Shown here: one piece after another, positions 1 to 5,991 of the stretch
How the letters are laid out: every line of letters begins with the position of its first letter
How positions within the stretch are numbered: the first letter of the stretch is position 1
Origin: Alistipes sp.
Lineage (GTDB): Bacteria; Bacteroidota; Bacteroidia; Bacteroidales; Rikenellaceae
Assembly (NCBI GenBank): GCA_017559685.1
Contig: JAFYQY010000075.1
Coordinates: 1-6,219, forward strand
Length of the DNA stretch: 6,219 nt
Reading direction: 5' to 3'
The notes under the pieces: generated by a model
Told to the model about the DNA's origin: nothing
What the model saw: the letters and a program-made list of their open reading frames with translations, nothing else
Database searches by the model: none
Program-made: the position numbers and the translations under genes

Positions 1-1055
1 AACTCCGGATACTGACCGCCCATCTGCTCAACCAAGGTAGGCACCAAGCGGCAGATAAATGGCTCGCCAAAGCCGAGGTAGGTGTAGCCATAACGTACAG
101 CACGGCGCAAGATACGACGGATAACATAACCAGCCTTTACGTTCGAAGGCAACTGACCGTCAGCAATCGAGAATGCGATAGCACGGAGGTGGTCAGCGAT
201 AACGCGCATAGCTACATCGGTAGCCTCCTCCTTGCCATACTCCTTGCCTGACATCTCAGACAACACCTTGATAGTAGACTGGAACACATCGGTGTCATAG
301 TTCGACTTCACACCCTGCATAATCATACACAAGCGCTCGAAGCCCATACCTGTATCGACGTGCTTTGCAGGCAACGACTCCAACGAGCCATTAGCCTTGC
401 GGTTGAACTGCATAAACACAAGGTTCCAAATCTCGATAACCTGTGGGTGACCCATATTCACCATCTCACGACCTGGCTTCTCAGCAATCTCTGCCTCGTC
501 ACGAAGGTCGAAGTGAATCTCGCTACAAGGGCCGCAAGGGCCTGTCTCGCCCATCTCCCAGAAGTTGTCGTGCTTGTTACCACGGATGATGTGATCCTCT
601 GGCAAGCGCTCCTTCCAGATATCGTAAGCCTCCTGGTCGAATGGTACACCATCCTCCTCTGAGCCCTCGAATACGGTTGCGTACATACGCTCCTTTGGCA
701 ACTTGTAAACCTCGGTCAAGAGCTCCCAAGCCCAAGCGATAGCCTCGGTCTTGAAGTAATCGCCAAAAGACCAGTTTCCGAGCATCTCGAACATTGTGTG
801 GTGATAGGTATCGTGACCTACCTCCTCCAAGTCGTTGTGCTTACCCGACACACGCAAACACTTCTGCGAGTCGGCAGCACGAGGCGACTTGCGCTCGGCA
901 TTACCGAGGAAAATATCCTTAAATTGGTTCATACCCGCATTTGTAAACATCAAAGTCGGGTCATTCTTTACAACCATAGGTGCCGATGGCACGATAAGGT
1001 GTTGCTTCTCTGCGAAGAAATCGAGAAACGCTTGGCGTATTTGTTTAGAATCCAT
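1..1055 (-). CDS. alaS: Alanyl-tRNA synthetase, N-terminal 351 residues (cut by window edge)
   Basis: This class II aminoacyl-tRNA synthetase charges tRNA-Ala with alanine in the cytoplasm. Reading the minus strand from the ATG at 1055 gives an open frame to the left edge. Family landmarks are clear: residues 32-42 carry [11 protein letters not shown], 68-97 hold the motif 2 region with [19 protein letters not shown] and [14 protein letters not shown], 171-179 carry TGPCGPCSE, and 235-241 carry the motif 3 sequence TGMGFER. Residues 288-321 ([18 protein letters not shown], then RRILRRAVR) begin the tRNA-recognition helices. The usual length is about 870 residues, so roughly the first 40% is present and the editing and oligomerisation domains lie outside. 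The start is chosen because [14 protein letters not shown] matches the normal AlaRS N-terminus. The gene is divergent from the M23 operon and has a hairpin in its presumed leader. Identification is secure. Confidence 0.98.
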   Translation of the reverse strand, partial: MDSKQIRQAFLDFFAEKQHLIVPSAPMVVKNDPTLMFTNAGMNQFKDIFLGNAERKSPRAADSQKCLRVSGKHNDLEEVGHDTYHHTMFEMLGNWSFGDYFKTEAIAWAWELLTEVYKLPKERMYATVFEGSEEDGVPFDQEAYDIWKERLPEDHIIRGNKHDNFWEMGETGPCGPCSEIHFDLRDEAEIAEKPGREMVNMGHPQVIEIWNLVFMQFNRKANGSLESLPAKHVDTGMGFERLCMIMQGVKSNYDTDVFQSTIKVLSEMSGKEYGKEEATDVAMRVIADHLRAIAFSIADGQLPSNVKAGYVIRRILRRAVRYGYTYLGFGEPFICRLVPTLVEQMGGQYPE

Positions 1056-1096
1056 TTTGTATAATATTTTTAATTTCAATGCGTTACACTATTGAT

Positions 1097-1121
1097 TCGC
1101 ACGCATTACACGCACGTGCGA
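1097..1121 (-). promoter_or_regulatory. Hairpin in the alaS leader
   Basis: TCGCACG at 1097-1103 pairs with CGTGCGA at 1115-1121, giving a 7-bp GC-rich stem with an 11-base loop. The right half also contains the 10-bp perfect palindrome CGCACGTGCG (1111-1120). It lies just downstream of the predicted alaS start of transcription and about 40 bases before the ATG, so it could act as a leader structure or a protein-binding site. Its function is not shown by the sequence. Confidence 0.45.
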
Positions 1122-1131
1122 GCCAAATCGG

Positions 1132-1162
1132 TTGCAAAAGTACAAAATTATAGTTAATTTTG
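1132..1162 (+). promoter_or_regulatory. Promoter of the M23-M23-HAD operon
   Basis: TTG at 1132-1134, a 20-base spacer and TAATTTTG at 1155-1162 match the Bacteroidota sigma-ABfr pattern. Transcription would begin near 1168-1170, leaving about 20 bases of leader before the TTG start at 1188. It overlaps the opposing alaS -7 boxes, so the two promoters occupy the same DNA. Confidence 0.65.
1135..1150 (-). promoter_or_regulatory. Likely alaS promoter (-7 box)
   Basis: On the minus strand two Bacteroidota-type -7 boxes (TAnnTTTG) lie back to back: TAATTTTG at 1150-1143 and TACTTTTG at 1142-1135. Either would start transcription roughly 70-80 bases before the alaS ATG. A good -33 TTTG is not evident for either; the nearest candidate is TTTCG at 1177-1173, 22 bases from the first box. 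The choice between the two boxes is open. Confidence 0.55.
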
Positions 1163-1187
1163 CACCTATATACGAAAGTTTTTCGCT

Positions 1188-2171
1188 TTGAAAGAGGAGA
1201 TTTGCGATAAAAAAGGTGTTTCGAGTAGCTCGAGGCGACGAAACCGATACAACATTCTGCGACAGATGTTGATTGGTTTCATCGTCATTTCGCTCTTGAA
1301 TATGATCATCTCGTCGCTCTTCTACACGCCGAAGATGCACCTTATCGCCGACTCAAACCGAGAACTTGTGATTAAGTACGAGATTCTGCAAGACCAAATC
1401 GCCTCGATGCAGAGCAAGTTGCAGGAGATTCGCCACCGAGACCACAACGTCTACCGTCGTCTCTTCTCGAGCGACTCGCTCGCTTTGCAAGGTGTCTACA
1501 CCCCCTACCCTAACGCCAAATATGCCGACCTCGAGGGCTACGAATACTCCTATTTGATGACCTCGACTTGGCAACAGCTCGATGCCGTATACCGTCTCAC
1601 CTACGCCACATCGCTCTCGTTAGACGAGGTGCAGATTTTGGCCAAGGATAAGGAGCAGATGGCTATGGCAACCCCTGCAATTTGGCCTATCGACCGCACC
1701 GCATTGAAGGCATTTTACGCCTTTGGCGTAAGAGAGAAGCACCCCATCTACAAGGTGCGAACTATGCACAAGGGTGTCGATATGTCGACCAACTACGGCG
1801 TTCCCGTATATGCTACGGGCGATGGCGTGGTCGAGAAGGTGGAGCAAGGACGTCGCCGAAAGGGCTATGGTCGTCAAATTTTAATCAACCACAGCTTCGG
1901 TTACAAAACTCGCTACGCCCACCTCCAGAAGATGTTCGTAAAGGCGGGCGACAAAGTTCAACGTGGACAACTTATCGGCGAGGTAGGTTCGACGGGAGGC
2001 TCTACGGGCCCACACCTCCACTACGAGGTTATATATCGTGGTCGCAACGTAAACCCCGTGAACTACTTTAACCGCAATATGACCAGCGACGAGTATCGTC
2101 AGCTGATGGAGAATATGAAGTACAACTCCGACCTCGAGACCGACGAAGGAGTATCTAACGAAGGTGCATAG
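1188..2171 (+). CDS. Membrane-anchored M23 (LytM-type) metallopeptidase, first copy
   Basis: This is a probable peptidoglycan endopeptidase acting on cell-wall cross-bridges on the periplasmic side of the inner membrane. From a TTG start the protein has 327 residues. A basic cytoplasmic tail (RRRNR at 16-20) is followed by one membrane helix (about 27-45), a coiled-coil stretch (about 52-85), a linker, and a C-terminal M23 domain (about 185-295). The zinc and catalytic residues look intact: H194 and D198 in HKGVD, H245 in YAHLQ, and H276 and H278 in PHLHYEV. The TTG start keeps the basic tail that orients the helix; the first in-frame ATG, at 1266, would begin inside the helix and give 301 residues. 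No Shine-Dalgarno sequence is seen. The stop is separated by 2 bases from the second copy, implying co-transcription. Whether it cuts the wall or regulates another enzyme cannot be told from sequence. Confidence 0.93.
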   Translation: MKEEICDKKGVSSSSRRRNRYNILRQMLIGFIVISLLNMIISSLFYTPKMHLIADSNRELVIKYEILQDQIASMQSKLQEIRHRDHNVYRRLFSSDSLALQGVYTPYPNAKYADLEGYEYSYLMTSTWQQLDAVYRLTYATSLSLDEVQILAKDKEQMAMATPAIWPIDRTALKAFYAFGVREKHPIYKVRTMHKGVDMSTNYGVPVYATGDGVVEKVEQGRRRKGYGRQILINHSFGYKTRYAHLQKMFVKAGDKVQRGQLIGEVGSTGGSTGPHLHYEVIYRGRNVNPVNYFNRNMTSDEYRQLMENMKYNSDLETDEGVSNEGA

Positions 2172-2173
2172 AG

Positions 2174-3097
2174 ATGAGCCACAACGGAGACAATACAAAC
2201 AAGAAAAGCCGTCGTGCCCTGACGATGTTGGCGTGGTTTGGAGCCGCAGTGCTCTACTACGTCCTCTTCTCGTTGCTCTTCGACACCCCTGCCGAGTACG
2301 AATTGCGCCACTCGACCGACCGTCTCAAGGAGGAGTACAACACCCTGCTCGCCGAGCGTGATTCGTTGGCCGTAGTGGTCGAAAATGTTGTCGAGCGAGA
2401 TAAGAGTATCTTCGCCATAATGTTCGAGTCGGAGCCATACAACTTCGATTCGGAGTACAACAACGAGCGAGTAGATTTGCAAATCGCACTCAACACCAAG
2501 TCGAACAGCGAGATGTCGAACAAACTCACTGCCTCGATTGCGACTTTGGAGCAGAAGATGACCGCACTCGAGGAGTCCTACGGCAAGATCGACACGATGA
2601 TGACTACACTCGGCTCGAAGCGCAACAAAATACCTTCAATTCAGCCTGTTACGAATCACGAATTGACATTGCTGACTGCCGCATACGGCACCCTGATGCA
2701 CCCATTCTACCGCACCCTTCAACACCACCAGGGCGTGGATTACGCCATCCCTGAGGGCACCCGAGTTTTCGCTACGGCGGACGGCCTTGTGAAGGAGATT
2801 AAGGGCAAGAATTCTACCTCGGGTCTCACTGTAATAATCGACCACGGCAACGGTTATACCACCTCGTACAGCCACCTTCAGAGCGTCAAAGTTAAGCGAG
2901 GCAAGAGGGTGCAACGAGGCGACATCATCGCCCTATCGGGCAACTCGGGACTCTCGCTTGCGCCACACCTCCACTACGAGGTGCGCTACAACGGTATGCG
3001 TGTAGACCCTATTCACCACTTCTTTATGGAGCTTACACCCGAGGAGTATCAGCGCATTATGCGCATCGCTCAATCGGGTATGCAATCATTTGACTAA
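2174..3097 (+). CDS. Membrane-anchored M23 (LytM-type) metallopeptidase, second copy
   Basis: This is a 307-residue paralogue of the preceding gene with the same architecture: a basic N-terminus (KKSRR, 10-14), a membrane helix (about 17-36), a coiled coil (about 45-75 and again about 114-140), and an M23 domain (about 172-282). The expected residues are present: H185 and D189 in HQGVD, H234 in YSHLQ, and H265 and H267 in PHLHYEV. Just after the membrane helix the two proteins share LF-x-TP, and further on an F-x-S segment, which supports a common origin by duplication. Outside the catalytic domain they have diverged strongly, including in the linker, so the duplication is old and the partners may have different substrates or binding proteins. 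The ATG begins 2 bases after the upstream stop, and the HAD gene follows after 12 bases. Both copies keep full catalytic sets, so neither looks like a purely regulatory (degenerate) LytM protein. Confidence 0.93.
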   Translation: MSHNGDNTNKKSRRALTMLAWFGAAVLYYVLFSLLFDTPAEYELRHSTDRLKEEYNTLLAERDSLAVVVENVVERDKSIFAIMFESEPYNFDSEYNNERVDLQIALNTKSNSEMSNKLTASIATLEQKMTALEESYGKIDTMMTTLGSKRNKIPSIQPVTNHELTLLTAAYGTLMHPFYRTLQHHQGVDYAIPEGTRVFATADGLVKEIKGKNSTSGLTVIIDHGNGYTTSYSHLQSVKVKRGKRVQRGDIIALSGNSGLSLAPHLHYEVRYNGMRVDPIHHFFMELTPEEYQRIMRIAQSGMQSFD

Positions 3098-3109
3098 CAC
3101 CCTCTTACA

Positions 3110-3667
3110 ATGCAGATAAAACTCTTGATTCTCGACTTCGACGGCACGCTCGCCTCGACCATAGACGCCCACACAAAGGCCTATCTTTTAGCCCTTGAAG
3201 AGGCAGGACGACACCTCGACGAAGCGGAGTATAGGAGCAAATATTTTGGTGTGCGTTGCGCAGAATTTTTGCGTGCTATAGGCGTCAGCGACGAGGAGGA
3301 ACTCGACCGTATTCGTCGTCGCAAAATCGAGCTATACCCCACCCTTTTCGAGTCGGTGCGACTCAACGAGCCACTGTGGAACTTCGCACAAGATTTCCGC
3401 AGTAAGGGCGGTAAAGTGTGGATAGTATCTACGGGACAGATTGACAATATCGCAAATGCGATGCGCTACCTCGGACTCGAAGGCAAGGTCGACGGAATAC
3501 TCACCTCGAACGATGTTGCCGAGCCCAAACCATCGCCCGAGGCCTTCCTGAAGGCTATGGCGATTGAGGGAGTAACACCCGCCGAGACGCTAATTTTCGA
3601 GGACTCACCCGTCGGCATTGCTGCCGCCCAAGCAAGCGGCGCCGCATACTTCAAGGTAAAACTGTAA
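3110..3667 (+). CDS. HAD-superfamily hydrolase (phosphoglycolate/beta-phosphoglucomutase-like)
   Basis: This is a cytoplasmic, Mg-dependent phosphatase-type enzyme of 185 residues. All four HAD motifs are visible: motif I DFDGT with D9 (nucleophile) and D11; motif II at S107 in VSTG; motif III at K140 in EPKPSPEAF; motif IV at E164 and D165 in FEDSPVGIAAAQASGA. Residues 15-85 are predicted helical and form the small C1-type cap placed after motif I, as in subfamily I enzymes. The substrate cannot be deduced: members of this group act on phosphoglycolate, sugar phosphates, nucleotides and others. It is the third gene of the operon, 12 bases after the second M23 gene, and a terminator starts at its stop codon. 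Its pairing with wall peptidases does not prove a wall-related role. At 185 residues it is shorter than typical Gph proteins (about 220), mainly at the C-terminus. Confidence 0.9.
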   Translation: MQIKLLILDFDGTLASTIDAHTKAYLLALEEAGRHLDEAEYRSKYFGVRCAEFLRAIGVSDEEELDRIRRRKIELYPTLFESVRLNEPLWNFAQDFRSKGGKVWIVSTGQIDNIANAMRYLGLEGKVDGILTSNDVAEPKPSPEAFLKAMAIEGVTPAETLIFEDSPVGIAAAQASGAAYFKVKL

Positions 3668-3697
3668 AAAAAAAGAGCTTTTAGGCTCTTTTTTTTT
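3666..3697 (+). terminator. Rho-independent terminator of the M23-M23-HAD operon
   Basis: GAGC (3675-3678) pairs with GCTC (3685-3688) around the loop TTTTAG, and the stem extends by A:T pairs between the A-run at 3666-3674 and the T-run at 3689-3697. The A-run begins inside the HAD stop codon. Because both arms end in A/T runs, it could also work in the other direction, though no minus-strand gene leads into it. Confidence 0.85.
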
Positions 3698-3708
3698 AGT
3701 GAGTAGAG

Positions 3709-3852
3709 AGGAGTTAGGAGTTTAATAGGATTAGATAGGACAAGATAGGATTCGGGCTTACGCCCTTGATAGGACGAGATAGGATAAAATAGGAGTTCCT
3801 ATCAAATCCCATCAAGCACCGCAGGTGCGCATCCTATCCTATCCTATCCTAT
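3709..3852. repeat. AGGAT/ATCCT repeat cluster with hairpins
   Basis: AGGA occurs again and again on the plus strand at 3709, 3716, 3727, 3737, 3747, 3771, 3781 and 3791, often exactly 10 bases apart in the form AGGAnnAGAT. An 18-base unit, GATAGGACRAGATAGGAT, occurs at 3734-3751 and 3768-3785 with one mismatch. The opposite-strand version is a perfect four-fold ATCCT tandem at 3831-3850. Hairpins are interleaved: GGGC-TTAC-GCCC (3754-3765), ATAGGA-GT-TCCTAT (3789-3802) and GCACC-GCA-GGTGC (3816-3828). Left and right halves could pair into a long imperfect stem. It may be an intergenic palindromic repeat family; whether it recurs in the genome cannot be seen here. Confidence 0.75.
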
Positions 3853-3952
3853 ATTTCCTTAACACCCTTAACGTACTTAATTCCACAACCGATATTTTCC
3901 CCGATAGGATTCGACCGGTCGCAGAAGATTTGAGCAGACCGAGCAGAGAAGA

Positions 3953-4080
3953 TATTGATGGTGTGCGACAGCAACCGAAGGTTGGATAGCATAGGCGGAG
4001 GCGAATAAGGAAATTCATTTACTTATTAGACTACGACTATGATATCGAAAATCGCATAGCGATTGTCGCACACAGCAATA
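3953..4080. repeat. Inverted pair of arms, about 93 bases apart
   Basis: The segment TATTGATGGTGTGCGACA (3953-3970) reappears in inverse orientation at 4064-4080 as TGTCGCACACAGCAATA. Ten bases (GTGTGCGACA) pair perfectly and flanking bases pair with one mismatch and one bulge. The space between holds no gene. It could be a remnant of a small non-coding element or a chance pairing. Confidence 0.4.
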
Positions 4081-4143
4081 GCAACACCACAGCGCAGACA
4101 AGTCTGCCACACCGCTACCGACTGAACGAATACTGGTATAACA

Positions 4144-4178
4144 ACAAAAAAAAGAGAGACAATCTCTTGTCTCTCTCT
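4144..4178 (-). terminator. Terminator of the tRNA-Pro gene
   Basis: On the minus strand, just past the tRNA, AGAGAGACAA pairs with TTGTCTCTCT (4176-4167 with 4162-4153) around a 4-base loop, followed by a run of eight Ts (plus-strand A-run at 4146-4153). This is a textbook intrinsic terminator, and its position 4 bases from the tRNA end implies a single-gene transcript. Confidence 0.88.
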
Positions 4179-4179
4179 G

Positions 4180-4254
4180 TCGGGATACCAGGATTCGAAC
4201 CTGGGACCCTCTGGTCCCAAACCAGATGCGCTAACCGGACTGCGCTACATCCCG
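4180..4254 (-). tRNA. tRNA-Pro (anticodon UGG)
   Basis: The minus strand folds into a complete cloverleaf. The acceptor stem is CGGGATG with TATCCCG, ending in a G:T pair. The D arm is GCGC/GCGC around AGTCCGGTTA. The anticodon stem is TCTGG/CCAGA with loop TTTGGGA, placing TGG at positions 34-36. The T arm is CCAGG-TTCGAAT-CCTGG. The first pair is C1:G72 with discriminator A73, the normal bacterial identity set for proline. CCA is not encoded and must be added by the nucleotidyltransferase, as is usual in Bacteroidota. It has its own promoter and terminator. Confidence 0.97.
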
Positions 4255-4271
4255 TTGTTGTATTGCGAGTG

Positions 4272-4302
4272 CAAAGGTAAGGCAAATTTTTTAATCTGCA
4301 AA
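4272..4302 (-). promoter_or_regulatory. Promoter of tRNA-Pro
   Basis: On the minus strand TTTG (4302-4299), a 19-base spacer and TACCTTTG (4279-4272) form a near-ideal Bacteroidota promoter. Transcription would start close to 4265, about ten bases before the mature 5' end at 4254. Confidence 0.8.
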
Positions 4303-4388
4303 CTTTTTGCAAAAATTTTATCATTTTTTTTACTTCACCCCCATTTTTCTGCCCATTTCGAGCCTATCGGGGTAAAATATTCCCTCTT

Positions 4389-4422
4389 TTTGGTACAATG
4401 ATAGAAAATTTTGTTATATTTG
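4389..4422 (+). promoter_or_regulatory. Promoter of the cold-shock gene
   Basis: TATATTTG at 4415-4422 matches the -7 consensus. The nearest -33 candidate, TTTG at 4389-4392, sits 22 bases upstream, slightly more than usual. The predicted start near 4429 leaves a leader of about 25 bases, much shorter than the long cold-responsive leader of E. coli cspA, so leader-based thermosensing of that kind is unlikely. Confidence 0.6.
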
Positions 4423-4454
4423 TATAACCAAATAAAACTAACCAATTTTTAACT

Positions 4455-4664
4455 ATGGAGGGAAAAGTAAAGTGGTTCGACTCTAAGAAGGGGTACGGAT
4501 TTATTATCACCGAGGAGGGCAAAGAGATATTTGTTCACTACACCGGCATCGTAAAGGAGGGTTTCAAGGCTTTGAACGAAGGTCAATTCGTAACTTACGA
4601 GATCGGCAACGGCGATAAGGGCGAACAGGCAGTAAATGTTCAGATCGTACCAAAGGCAGAGTAG
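4455..4664 (+). CDS. CspA-family cold-shock-domain protein
   Basis: This 69-residue single-domain protein is expected to bind single-stranded RNA and DNA as a chaperone in the cytoplasm. The whole length is one cold-shock domain: MEGKVKWFDSKKGYGFI begins strand 1 and contains the RNP1 motif (KGYGFI, 12-17), and IFVHYTGI (25-32) is RNP2. The family more often has VHFS or VHFT; here Y29 replaces F, still aromatic and able to stack on bases. Length is typical (65-70). It stands alone between its own promoter and a strong hairpin terminator. No Shine-Dalgarno sequence precedes the ATG. Whether it is cold-induced or constitutive cannot be read from the sequence. Confidence 0.95.
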   Translation: MEGKVKWFDSKKGYGFIITEEGKEIFVHYTGIVKEGFKALNEGQFVTYEIGNGDKGEQAVNVQIVPKAE

Positions 4665-4681
4665 AACTTTAATCTAAACAC

Positions 4682-4721
4682 AAAGCAGATGGGTATCGAA
4701 ACGATACCCATCTGCTTTTTT
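4682..4721. terminator. Bidirectional terminator between csp and the ribbon-helix-helix gene
   Basis: A perfect 17-bp stem (4682-4698 with 4702-4718) around the loop AAA is followed by a T-run on the plus strand, ending csp transcription. On the minus strand the same hairpin follows directly after the stop codon of the 56-residue gene and leads into TTTGTGTTT, so it probably serves both converging genes. The inner 12 bases of each arm (AGATGGGTATCG) are identical to the arm of the hairpin at 6050-6077. Confidence 0.9.
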
Positions 4722-4890
4722 ATCTTTGTTTGTTTCGTTTGAGGCGGCCGCTTTTGCGGAGAGCCTCGGCGATGATATATTGGAGCTGACCGTTCGTGGA
4801 ACGGAATTCGTCTGCCGCCCACTTCTCGATAGCCTCCATCATATCAGCATCGACACGAAGTACAAAGCTCTTTGTCGCCTCCTTTGCCAT
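4720..4890 (-). CDS. Small Arc-type ribbon-helix-helix DNA-binding protein
   Basis: This 56-residue minus-strand protein, MAKEATKSFVLRVD followed by ADMMEAIEKWAADEFRSTNG and a short second helix, fits an Arc/MetJ ribbon-helix-helix fold. Residues 7-13 (KSFVLRV) are the beta strand that would lie in the major groove, 14-29 helix A, 33-34 (NG) the turn, and 35-48 helix B (QLQYIIAEALRKSG), followed by a basic tail (KRNKQR). Such proteins act as dimers and repress by binding repeated operator half-sites. Similar short proteins with FRSxNGQ are common in Bacteroidales. It lies 70 bases downstream of the SPFH gene on the same strand with no terminator and no clear promoter between, so it is probably in the same transcript. 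It could regulate that operon or an unlinked target. The stop overlaps the T-run of the csp terminator. Confidence 0.85.
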   Translation of the reverse strand: MAKEATKSFVLRVDADMMEAIEKWAADEFRSTNGQLQYIIAEALRKSGRLKRNKQR

Positions 4891-4960
4891 ACATTTTTTC
4901 TGCTTTTAGCTTTTGGCCATTAGCCATTAGCTCTTAAATTTATAAAATAGCTTATGAATT
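4891..4960. other. SPFH to ribbon-helix-helix spacer with short direct repeat
   Basis: The 70-base spacer contains the tandem GCCATTAGCCATTAGC (4916-4931) and the related AGCTTTT nearby. No TAnnTTTG box is found on the minus strand, which supports read-through from the SPFH gene. No hairpin of terminator quality is seen. Confidence 0.4.
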
Positions 4961-5926
4961 TTAGTGGTGCAACGTTCCTGCATTCACTACCGGTTGCGCC
5001 GATTCGTCGCTACACAACACCACGAGCAGGTTGCTAACCATAGCCGCCTTGCGCTCCTCGTCGAGCTCAACAACCTGATCCTCGGCCAACTTATCGAGAG
5101 CCATCTTAACCATCGAGACTGCACCCTCGACAATCTTCTCACGTGCCGAGATAATAGCATCGGCCTGCTGGCGACGCAACATCACGGCTGCAATCTCGGG
5201 AGCATAGGCGAGGTAGTTGATACGAGCCTCGACAATCTCGATACCCGCCATTGCAAGGCGCTCGTTCAAGCGATTCTCCAACTCCTCGTTGATAGCGTCG
5301 GCATTCGAACGGAGTGTAACCTCCTCGCCGCCGATATTATTGTCGTAGGCGTAGATGCCCGCCACCTGACGCAATGCTGCATCGCTCTGCACCGACACAA
5401 AGTGCTCGAGAACACGCATACGGTCGCTTGCAGTGATGCTGATACCGTTCGACGGTATCGGAGAGTCGATGTCGAATACAGCCTTATAGATATCCTCCTC
5501 TCGAATCTTCCACACGAGCACCAAGCCGATAAGGATAGGGTTACCCTGCTTATCGTTCACCTTGATAGGCTCGGCATTGAGATTGCGTGAACGGAGCGAA
5601 ATCTGCTTCTTCGTCATAAGTGGGTTGATCCACCAGAAGCCCGCATCGACAAGGTTACCACGATAGTTTCCGAAGAAGAGCAACACACGTGCCTCGTTAG
5701 GCTCGAGCATCAGGAAGCCGAAAAACGAGAAGAAGCCAAGGAATGCAAGAACAGCACCGATAATAACTATCAGCGCATCGTTGTTGCTACCACGTCCATA
5801 GTCCAAGCCATCTATTCCGTTTACAAGCAAGTAGATACCACCACCAAGCATTGCCATCGCCAATAATAGCGCAAAGAAGCCATTAATCTTCAAGCCCGAA
5901 TAGAGTTTGTTTCGATTCTGTTTCAT
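4961..5926 (-). CDS. SPFH/band 7 (prohibitin/stomatin-like) membrane protein
   Basis: This 321-residue protein probably oligomerises on the inner membrane and organises membrane proteins or lipids, as stomatins and flotillins do. After a basic N-terminus (KQNRNK) come two membrane helices (about 14-36 and 51-74). An SPFH domain follows (about 75-250), including FFGNYRGNLVDAGFWWINP (85-102), LRSRNLNAEPIKVNDKQGNP (111-130) and the VLVWKI strand (136-141), then a helical segment (about 208-290) with EIVEARINYLAYAPEIA (230-246) and the alternating charged and hydrophobic pattern common in the family. With two helices and a basic N-terminus the SPFH domain should face the cytoplasm. The tail lacks the long Gly/Ala-rich repeats of flotillins. 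No NfeD partner is next to it; instead a small ribbon-helix-helix gene follows. The ATG at 5926 is chosen because it starts just before the basic tail and helix 1. Its exact client is unknown. Confidence 0.92.
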   Translation of the reverse strand: MKQNRNKLYSGLKINGFFALLLAMAMLGGGIYLLVNGIDGLDYGRGSNNDALIVIIGAVLAFLGFFSFFGFLMLEPNEARVLLFFGNYRGNLVDAGFWWINPLMTKKQISLRSRNLNAEPIKVNDKQGNPILIGLVLVWKIREEDIYKAVFDIDSPIPSNGISITASDRMRVLEHFVSVQSDAALRQVAGIYAYDNNIGGEEVTLRSNADAINEELENRLNERLAMAGIEIVEARINYLAYAPEIAAVMLRRQQADAIISAREKIVEGAVSMVKMALDKLAEDQVVELDEERKAAMVSNLLVVLCSDESAQPVVNAGTLHH

Positions 5927-5974
5927 AGTTGTATAGTTTTAAGGTTTTAGAATTTGCTCGCTCACTTCAAAATA

Positions 5975-5991
5975 ATATCATTTTGATATCA
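5975..5991. promoter_or_regulatory. Repeat at the predicted SPFH transcription start, possible operator
   Basis: ATATCA (5975-5980) and TGATAT (5984-5989) form a 6-bp inverted repeat with a 3-base spacer, and ATATCA recurs as a direct repeat at 5986-5991, 11 bases on. It covers the predicted start of transcription. Ribbon-helix-helix dimers bind such paired half-sites, so autoregulation by the downstream 56-residue protein is possible but unproven; the region is A/T-rich and chance is a real alternative. Confidence 0.3.

Larger units (their letters stand above)
3698..4143. other. Gene-free stretch with repeats
   Basis: No convincing gene lies in these roughly 450 bases. The longest plausible readings are short and lack family resemblance, for example a 16-codon frame at 3958. 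The left part (3709-3852) is a cluster of AGGAT/ATCCT repeats and hairpins. The middle (3852-3950) is unremarkable apart from the 10-bp palindrome CGACCGGTCG at 3912-3921. The right part has an inverted pair of arms (3953-3970 and 4064-4080) and the small hairpin ATCGC-ATA-GCGAT at 4051-4063. Confidence 0.7.

Noticed and set aside
360..1095. Several open frames of 64-100 codons opposite or across alaS
   Set aside because: The minus-strand frame from 1055 to the left edge is an unmistakable alanyl-tRNA synthetase, so these are shadows.
3709..3852. Repeat cluster considered as a CRISPR array
   Set aside because: Units are 5-18 bases, degenerate and nearly contiguous, without uniform spacers or cas genes.
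3903..3921. AGGATTCGA near 3907, also present in the tRNA-Pro T arm (around 4190), considered as an att site or tRNA fragment
   Set aside because: The match is nine bases and the flanks diverge at once; no integrase or tRNA 3' duplication is in the window.
3958..4008. A 16-codon frame starting ATG GTG TGC
   Set aside because: Too short, with no promoter, family resemblance or supporting context; chance frames of this size are common.
4026..4324. Two minus-strand open frames of 64 and 69 codons overlapping the tRNA
   Set aside because: Both run through the tRNA-Pro gene and its terminator or promoter, and neither resembles a protein family.
4964..5590. A 208-codon open frame on the plus strand
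   Set aside because: It is the antisense shadow of the SPFH gene; its translation is rich in H, L and R without domain resemblance, while the minus strand gives a clear family match.
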